Shown here piece after piece: positions 6,020-10,274 of a stretch of DNA of 10,274 nucleotides. The first letter of the stretch is position 1, and each line of letters begins with the position of its first letter. Origin of the DNA: JBEAOO01 sp041164825 (GTDB lineage: Bacteria; Pseudomonadota; Gammaproteobacteria; Burkholderiales; Burkholderiaceae_C). The position numbers were made by a program, and so were the translations under genes. The stretch covers positions 1 to 10,274 of the forward strand of contig JBEAOO010000124.1 in NCBI GenBank assembly GCA_041164825.1, read 5' to 3'. The notes beneath the pieces were generated by a model, which was given only the letters and a program-made list of their open reading frames with translations, did not search any database and was not told the origin of the DNA.

Positions 6020-7515
6020 GCGCCCGTGCCGCGCTCAGCCTGGGCAGCGTGCAGGTGGTCGACTTTGGCGTGCAGATGCTGCTGCCAATGCTGCTGGTGC
6101 GCCAGCTGGGCGCCGATGACTTCGGCGTCTACCGCACGCTCTGGCTGCTGGCCCTGAGCGCCTCGGCCTTGCTGGCCTTCAATGCGCAAGGCAGCTTGGT
6201 CTACTGGATTGCGCAGCGCCCGGCCAGCAGCCATGCGGGGCTGGTGGCCAATGTGTGGGCCTACCTGGCGGCCGCTGCCGGCCTCACCGCGCTGGTGGTG
6301 AGCCTGTGGCTGCCGGGCTCGGCGATGGGTGCGACCCTGCACTTGCCCGCGGTGTGGCCCGCCTTGTTCTGCGCGCTCTGGCTGCTCTCGCTGCCGTTTG
6401 ACCAGATCGCGATCGCGGGTGGCCAGGCCGGCACCCAGGCCGCCCTGGGGCTGCTGCAATCGCTGGCGCGCTTGCTGCTCATTGGCGGCGGCGCGCTGCT
6501 GGCCGGCGTCAACGGCGTGGTGTGGAACTTGTTGGCGTTTGCGCTGCTGCGCACGCTGGCCAGCGCTGTGTATGCGCGCCGGCGTTTTCACGTGAGCCCG
6601 CGTGCGCTCGACCGCGATCTGGCCGGCTGGCAGGCACGCTATGCCTTGGCCTTTGGCCTGGGCGGCAGCCTGTGGAGCTTGCGCGCGCAGGCTGACGGCT
6701 GGGTGGCCGCAGCCTGGTTGGGTGCCAGCGGCGTGGCCGCCATCTCGGTGGCCGCCACCGTGGTGCCGTTGGTGGGCATGGTGCGGCAAGCGCTGGTGGG
6801 CGCCACGGTGTCCAGGCTGGCGCAGAGCGTGCAGGCCGGGGCCATGGGCGATGCCACGGCGCTGGTGCGGCAATGCAATCTGGGTGTGGCGCTGTTTGCG
6901 CTTCCGATGGTGGGGGGCTTTGTGGCGGTGGCGCCCGATGCGATCTCGCTGCTCTACACACCGGCGTTTCACGGCGCTGCAGGCGCAGCGCGGGTGTTTG
7001 CCATCACCCAACTGCTGCTGGCCGTGGAGGTGAGCCCGCTGGTGCAGGCCCTGGGCCATGGCCGCTTTGCGCTCTACAGCAGCGGCGCGCTGTTGCTGCT
7101 GGGTGCGGGTGCGGCCACCGGGGGCGCGTGGGCGCTGGGGTTGGTGGGCATCCCGCTGGGTGCGCTGGCCGCCACGCTGGTGGGCAGCGGTGCCAGCTTG
7201 TGGCTGCTGCGCCATCGGCATGGGCTGCGCGTGCGCGAGCTGGTGCCGCTGGCCGCGCTGCTGCCGCTGCTGGCCGTGACGGCGCTGGCCTGCACGGCAG
7301 CGATGGTGGCCGCCCTCACGCTCAGCCCGGGTGCGGCACCCGCGCCGATGACCCAACGGCTGAGTGCCGTGCTGCTCGGCCTGGGCGTGTTCGTGGCGGT
7401 GTACGGCGCCGGGGTGTGGCTCTGGCCGGCCACGCGGGCGAGCTACGCGCTGGCTTGGCAGCGTGTGCGGCCACGCCGGGCTGCGGGTGTGGGCCAGGCC
7501 GCCACCGCCCCGTGA
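6016..7515 (+). CDS. Wzx-type polysaccharide flippase
   Basis: A 499-residue polytopic membrane protein of the polysaccharide-export branch of the MOP superfamily, which moves lipid-linked repeat units from the cytoplasmic to the periplasmic face. The N-terminal helix pair has L26-V-R-Q-L-G-A-D-D-F-G-V-Y-R40, the usual LG..DFG.Y turn after helix 1. About 12-14 hydrophobic segments can be picked out, among them 11-28, 41-56, 78-98, 112-128, 142-164, 168-186, 226-247, 289-309, 326-343, 352-378, 380-397, 408-435 and 450-470. Charged R223 and D227 before a mid-protein helix resemble the polar channel positions in Wzx proteins. The start is GTG 6016 in a GTGA overlap with the preceding stop; AGG at 6006-6008 is a weak ribosome binding site. 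It ends the first plus-strand operon, with a terminator about 80 nt further on. Wzx proteins diverge quickly, so its substrate cannot be read from sequence. Confidence 0.9.
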   Translation: MSARAALSLGSVQVVDFGVQMLLPMLLVRQLGADDFGVYRTLWLLALSASALLAFNAQGSLVYWIAQRPASSHAGLVANVWAYLAAAAGLTALVVSLWLPGSAMGATLHLPAVWPALFCALWLLSLPFDQIAIAGGQAGTQAALGLLQSLARLLLIGGGALLAGVNGVVWNLLAFALLRTLASAVYARRRFHVSPRALDRDLAGWQARYALAFGLGGSLWSLRAQADGWVAAAWLGASGVAAISVAATVVPLVGMVRQALVGATVSRLAQSVQAGAMGDATALVRQCNLGVALFALPMVGGFVAVAPDAISLLYTPAFHGAAGAARVFAITQLLLAVEVSPLVQALGHGRFALYSSGALLLLGAGAATGGAWALGLVGIPLGALAATLVGSGASLWLLRHRHGLRVRELVPLAALLPLLAVTALACTAAMVAALTLSPGAAPAPMTQRLSAVLLGLGVFVAVYGAGVWLWPATRASYALAWQRVRPRRAAGVGQAATAP

Positions 7516-7526
7516 CCCCTCGCTTC

Positions 7527-7539
7527 GGTGGGCGCCACC
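7527..7539. repeat. Small hairpin after the flippase gene
   Basis: GGTGG/CCACC around a 3-nt loop, 12 nt after the flippase stop and with no T-run. It may stabilise the mRNA end or be chance. Confidence 0.2.
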
Positions 7540-7597
7540 CACGCGTCAAACCGCCGCCGTTCATGCCCACGTCACAAGGCGCACGCACAGTGAATGC

Positions 7598-7620
7598 GCC
7601 TGTTGCCACAGGCCCTTTTT
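7598..7620 (+). terminator. Intrinsic terminator of the wzy-GT-GT-wzx operon
   Basis: GCCTGT (7598-7603), TGCC loop and ACAGGC (7608-7613) form a perfect 6-bp stem, followed by CC and five T residues (7616-7620). It is the only element in the window with a proper stem plus T-run, and it lies 82 nt after the flippase stop and 49 nt before wecB. It separates two transcription units, though read-through is possible since no wecB promoter is obvious. Confidence 0.65.
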
Positions 7621-7632
7621 CAACATGCCCGC

Positions 7633-7649
7633 CACGTGATGTTCACGTG
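7633..7649. promoter_or_regulatory. Perfect inverted repeat upstream of wecB, possible operator
   Basis: CACGTGA-TGT-TCACGTG has 7-bp arms and a 3-bp centre. It lies between the terminator and wecB, ending 20 nt before the ATG. It could be bound as DNA by a dimeric regulator, or fold as an RNA hairpin just before the AAGG sequence at 7655-7658. No known consensus can be assigned with confidence. Confidence 0.4.
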
Positions 7650-7669
7650 CGCCCAAGGTGCCCCGAACC

Positions 7670-8914
7670 ATGAAGCCCATCACCTTGCTGTTCGTCTTCG
7701 GCACCCGCCCCGAGGCCATCAAGCTCGCCCCCTTGGTGCTGGCGGCCCAACAGGATCCGCGCTTTGCGGCCAAGGTGTGTGTGTCGGCCCAGCACCGCGA
7801 GATGCTCGACAGCGTGCTGCAGTTTTTTGCCATCACGCCCGACCTCGACCTCGACCTGATGCGCCCCGGCCAATCGCTGAGCCGGCTCACCTGCGGCGTG
7901 CTGCAAGGCATGGAGCCACACTGGCCCAGCTTGGGCGCCGACTGGGTGGTTGTGCAAGGCGACACCACCACGGCCTTCGCCGCCGCGCTCGCGGCCTTCT
8001 TGGCCCGCGTGCCGGTGATGCATGTGGAGGCCGGCCTGCGCACCCACAACATGCAGCAGCCCTGGCCCGAAGAGATGAACCGCCGCCTGGTGGCGCCGTT
8101 GGCGCAACTGCACTTCGCGCCCACGCCCACCGCACAGAACAACCTGCTGGCCGAAGGCATCGCGCCCGACACCATCAACGTCACCGGCAACACCGGCATC
8201 GACGCGCTGTTTCTGGTGCGCGAGCGCTTGGCCCACGACGCCAGCGCGCAGGCCCAGGTGCGCCAGCAGTTGAGCACGCTCGGCCTGCAGCGTTTTGCCC
8301 ACGCCGCGCGGCCGTATGTGCTGATCACCGCGCACCGGCGCGAGAGTTTTGGCGCCGGTTTCGACGAGATCTGCCAGGCGGTGCGCGATCTGGTGCAGCG
8401 CCACCCGGCGGTGGATTTCGTGTTCCCGGTGCACCCCAACCCTTCGGTGCGCGCCGCGGTCGACCGCTGGTTGGCGCCCACGGCCGAGAGTGAGTCGGGC
8501 TGCAATCTGGTGCTGTGTCAGCCGCTCGACTACCTGCCCTTTGTGGCCCTGATGATCGGCGCCCGCGTGGTGCTGACCGACTCCGGCGGCGTGCAAGAAG
8601 AAGCGCCCAGCCTGGGCTGCCCGGTGGTGGTGATGCGCGACGTGACCGAGCGCATGGAAGGCACGGCCTCCGGCCGCGTGGTCATGGCCGGGCCGCACCG
8701 CGCGCGCATCGTTGACGCCGTGCAGGGCTTTTTGGCCGAGGGCGACACAGCGCGCCGCGGCGGCACCTGGTATGGCGACGGCCAAGCCTGCGCGCGCATC
8801 CTCGACCGCGTGGCGACCGAGGCCGCGCGCCTGCATGCCGTGCCCGGCGTGGCGGCCAGCGGGGCCACGGTCCCGAGCCAGCCCGCGCCGCAAGCCGCGG
8901 CCACCACCGCATGA
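7670..8914 (+). CDS. wecB: UDP-N-acetylglucosamine 2-epimerase, non-hydrolysing
   Basis: Interconverts UDP-GlcNAc and UDP-ManNAc in the cytoplasm, supplying ManNAc (or its oxidised form if a WecC is encoded elsewhere) for surface polysaccharide. This 414-residue protein has G11-T-R13-P-E-A-I-K18 at the N-terminus, V-Q-G-D98-T-T-T, H118-V-E120-A-G-L-R, P133-E134-E135-M-N-R-R, T220-A-H222-R-R-E-S, T303-D304-S-G-G-V-Q-E310-E311 and Y-G-D-G-Q-A-C near the C-terminus. These match the substrate- and catalysis-related residues of the E. coli enzyme (R10, K15, D95, E117, E131, H213 region). The usual T-E-R-P-E motif reads T326-E-R-M329-E. An Ala/Pro-rich tail makes it longer than the about 376 residues of E. 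coli WecB. ATG 7670 was chosen over GTG 7658 because the family starts just before the GTRPEAIK strand; AAGG at 7655-7658 is 11 nt upstream. It overlaps the next gene by ATGA. Confidence 0.95.
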   Translation: MKPITLLFVFGTRPEAIKLAPLVLAAQQDPRFAAKVCVSAQHREMLDSVLQFFAITPDLDLDLMRPGQSLSRLTCGVLQGMEPHWPSLGADWVVVQGDTTTAFAAALAAFLARVPVMHVEAGLRTHNMQQPWPEEMNRRLVAPLAQLHFAPTPTAQNNLLAEGIAPDTINVTGNTGIDALFLVRERLAHDASAQAQVRQQLSTLGLQRFAHAARPYVLITAHRRESFGAGFDEICQAVRDLVQRHPAVDFVFPVHPNPSVRAAVDRWLAPTAESESGCNLVLCQPLDYLPFVALMIGARVVLTDSGGVQEEAPSLGCPVVVMRDVTERMEGTASGRVVMAGPHRARIVDAVQGFLAEGDTARRGGTWYGDGQACARILDRVATEAARLHAVPGVAASGATVPSQPAPQAAATTA

Positions 8915-10167
8915 AGGTGCTGGCGATTTGCGCCTTCGCGCCGCCCGAGCTCACCCCGCAAGCGATCCAGATCGGCCGCCAGCTCTACCACCTCGATGCC
9001 GAGGTGACGCTGCTGCACCGGCCGGCCCCCGCCAGCCCGCAGCGCTTCGACCAGTACCCCGACTTCTTTGAGCGTGTGCGCCCGCTGCCCGTGGCCGACC
9101 CCGGCCCGCTGCTCAGCGGCCTGTGGCACCGCGCGGCCTTGCGCGCCCTGCCCGGTTATGGCGACTGCCCCGACGGCTACACCCGCTGGGCCGGCCGCGC
9201 CACCGAGGCTGCGCAAGCGGCCGCCCGCGAGAGCGACGTGATCGCCAGCTTTGGCATGCCCATGAGCGACCACCTGGTGGGCCGCGCGCTCAAGCGCCGC
9301 ACCGGCCGCCCCTGGCTGGCGCACTTCAGCGACCCGTGGTTGAACAACCCGTTTCACCAGCGCGGCTGGTGGAGCCAACAGCGCAACGCGCAGCAAGAGC
9401 GCAGCGTGTTGGCCGAGGCCGACCAGATCGTGTTCACCTCCCAGCGCACACTGGATCACGTGATGAGCCAGCACCCCGGCGCCTGGCGCAGCAAAGCCCG
9501 CGTGCTGCCTCACGCCTGGGACGACGCCGCCGCCGCGCCCTCCGCGCTGGCCCCGAGCACCGATCCCACCACGGACCCCATCACGGATCCCAAAGGCCCC
9601 CTGGTGATCCGCCACATCGGCAGCCTCTATGGCGCGCGCTCACCGCTGGCGCTGTACCGCGCGCTGGCGACCCTGTGGCAACAGCAGCCAGCGCTGTTGG
9701 CCGGCGTGCGTTTCGAGTTTTATGGCTACATGTCGCCCGACTACACGAGCGCCGAGGCGCTGGCCGGCCTGCCGCCTGGCCTGGTGCAGTGCCTGGGCAT
9801 GGTGGGCTACCTCGACGGCCTGAGCCTCTCGGCCAGCGCCGATGCGCTGCTGGTGATCGACGCACCCAGCGCCACCCCGAGCATCTTTTTGCCCAGCAAG
9901 CTGGTGGAGTCGATTGGCGCCAACCGCCCGGTTTGGGGCATCACCCCGCCGGGCACCTCGGCCGAGGTCATCAGCGAGTGGTGCCCCGGCGCCACCGTGC
10001 TGGCCACGGCCGGTGATGTGGCCGCAGTGACGCGCTTGGTGGAGTCTGGCCTGCGCGAATTGCGCGCCGGCACGGTGAAGGTATCGGCCCGCGTGCGCGA
10101 GCGCTATGCCGCGCCTGCCGTGGCCGCAGCCTTGCGCGTGGCGCTGCAACGCGCGATCGGAGCCTGA
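8911..10167 (+). CDS. Glycosyltransferase, GT-B fold, GT4-like and divergent (third of three)
   Basis: A 418-residue protein beginning MKVLAICAFAPPELTPQAIQ, a Rossmann-type first strand without the GGAE loop of typical GT4 enzymes. Other landmarks are S113-F-G-M-P-M-S-D, A137-H-F-S-D141-P-W-L-N-N-P and V174-F-T-S-Q-R-T-L, then a Thr/Asp/Pro-rich linker (216-227). The second domain opens at I233-R-H235-I-G-S-L-Y-G and ends with F326-L-P-S-K330-L-V-E333, N338-R-P-V-W and P346-P-G-T-S. This pattern is seen in GT-B enzymes of exopolysaccharide loci. Only the second Glu of E-x7-E is retained; the first position is Ile. ATG 8911 overlaps the wecB stop by 4 nt, so the two are co-translated and this enzyme is a candidate to use the UDP-ManNAc made by WecB. 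That link is inference from gene pairing. No membrane segments or signal are seen. Confidence 0.85.
   Translation: MKVLAICAFAPPELTPQAIQIGRQLYHLDAEVTLLHRPAPASPQRFDQYPDFFERVRPLPVADPGPLLSGLWHRAALRALPGYGDCPDGYTRWAGRATEAAQAAARESDVIASFGMPMSDHLVGRALKRRTGRPWLAHFSDPWLNNPFHQRGWWSQQRNAQQERSVLAEADQIVFTSQRTLDHVMSQHPGAWRSKARVLPHAWDDAAAAPSALAPSTDPTTDPITDPKGPLVIRHIGSLYGARSPLALYRALATLWQQQPALLAGVRFEFYGYMSPDYTSAEALAGLPPGLVQCLGMVGYLDGLSLSASADALLVIDAPSATPSIFLPSKLVESIGANRPVWGITPPGTSAEVISEWCPGATVLATAGDVAAVTRLVESGLRELRAGTVKVSARVRERYAAPAVAAALRVALQRAIGA
9556..9591 (+). repeat. Short in-gene tandem repeat encoding a TDP-type linker
   Basis: Twelve-base units of the type GATCCCACCACG / GACCCCATCACG / GATCCC encode S-T-D-P-T-T-D-P-I-T-D-P (residues 216-227) between the two Rossmann domains. 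The length of this linker may vary between strains through slippage. Confidence 0.5.
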
Positions 10168-10274
10168 GCGCTCGGGATTCTTTCGCTGAGGAGGCAGGCG
10201 CTCGGAGCGTTGTGCCGCATTCGCTTTGCTCCGTGCCCGGGCCAGAGGCCCGTGCCTTCGCCAGGCACAAACAG
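10168..10274. other. Non-coding right end with two overlapping hairpins
   Basis: No gene is supported in the last 107 nt. CGGGCC-AGA-GGCCCG (10238-10252) and GTGCCT-TCGCC-AGGCAC (10252-10268) are adjacent perfect stems that share one base. Neither has a T-run inside the window. They could terminate the wecB operon or form part of an interspersed repeat. GAGGAGG at 10189-10195 looks like a ribosome binding site, but no start codon follows at a suitable distance. GCGCTCGG occurs twice (10168-10175, 10198-10205). Confidence 0.4.

Noticed and set aside
5977..7542. 521-residue minus-strand open frame
   Set aside because: It is antisense to the flippase gene, with His/Gln/Arg-rich translation and no domain, an artefact of codon bias.
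9971..10270. 99-residue minus-strand frame at the right end
   Set aside because: It overlaps the 3' end of the glycosyltransferase gene antisense, has no ribosome binding site or domain, and is rich in Arg/Ala/Ser/Pro.

Overview
The window looks like a piece of a chromosomal polysaccharide locus from a GC-rich Gram-negative bacterium. High GC with strong third-position G/C, the Wzx/Wzy gene set, a lipobox-bearing exported protein and the amino-acid style of the proteins suggest a betaproteobacterium of the order Burkholderiales. That placement is by eye, not by a search. Base composition looks even throughout, without the AT-rich dip often seen in recently acquired O-antigen clusters.

Layout. 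Positions 1-1195 (minus strand) hold the first 398 codons of an exported right-handed parallel beta-helix protein that runs off the left edge. Its N-terminus carries a twin-arginine pair followed by a lipobox. Positions 1353-1844 (minus strand) hold a small left-handed beta-helix (hexapeptide) O-acyltransferase. A divergent intergenic region (1845-2085) separates these from a plus-strand group: an O-antigen polymerase/ligase-type membrane protein (2086-3615), two GT-B glycosyltransferases (3602-4849 and 4895-6019) and a Wzx-type flippase (6016-7515). These four are tightly packed (14-nt overlap, 45-nt gap, 4-nt overlap) and are probably one operon. A convincing intrinsic terminator (7598-7620) follows. 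A second plus-strand pair comes next: non-hydrolysing UDP-GlcNAc 2-epimerase WecB (7670-8914) overlapping by 4 nt with a third, more divergent GT-B glycosyltransferase (8911-10167). The last 107 nt are non-coding and rich in hairpins.

How the genes fit together (inference from family knowledge). WecB makes UDP-ManNAc from UDP-GlcNAc. The three glycosyltransferases would build an oligosaccharide repeat on a lipid carrier, the acyltransferase would decorate it, Wzx would flip it, and the Wzy-type protein would polymerise it in the periplasm. The beta-helix lipoprotein could cleave, epimerise or bind the finished polymer outside the cytoplasm. No initiating phosphosugar transferase, chain-length regulator (Wzz/Wzc) or export porin (Wza) is present, so these must lie outside the window if the pathway is complete.

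The most interesting non-coding signals are a 21-bp near-identical repeat, one copy a near-palindrome, upstream of both minus-strand genes (1266-1286 and 1973-1993); a perfect 7-3-7 inverted repeat between the terminator and wecB (7633-7649); and a degenerate tandem repeat that multiplies an ATG-containing unit across the stop/start junction of two glycosyltransferase genes (4834-4909). I found no tRNA, rRNA, CRISPR array, insertion sequence or phage gene. The system looks like an uncharacterised variant of a known pathway type rather than a wholly new one.
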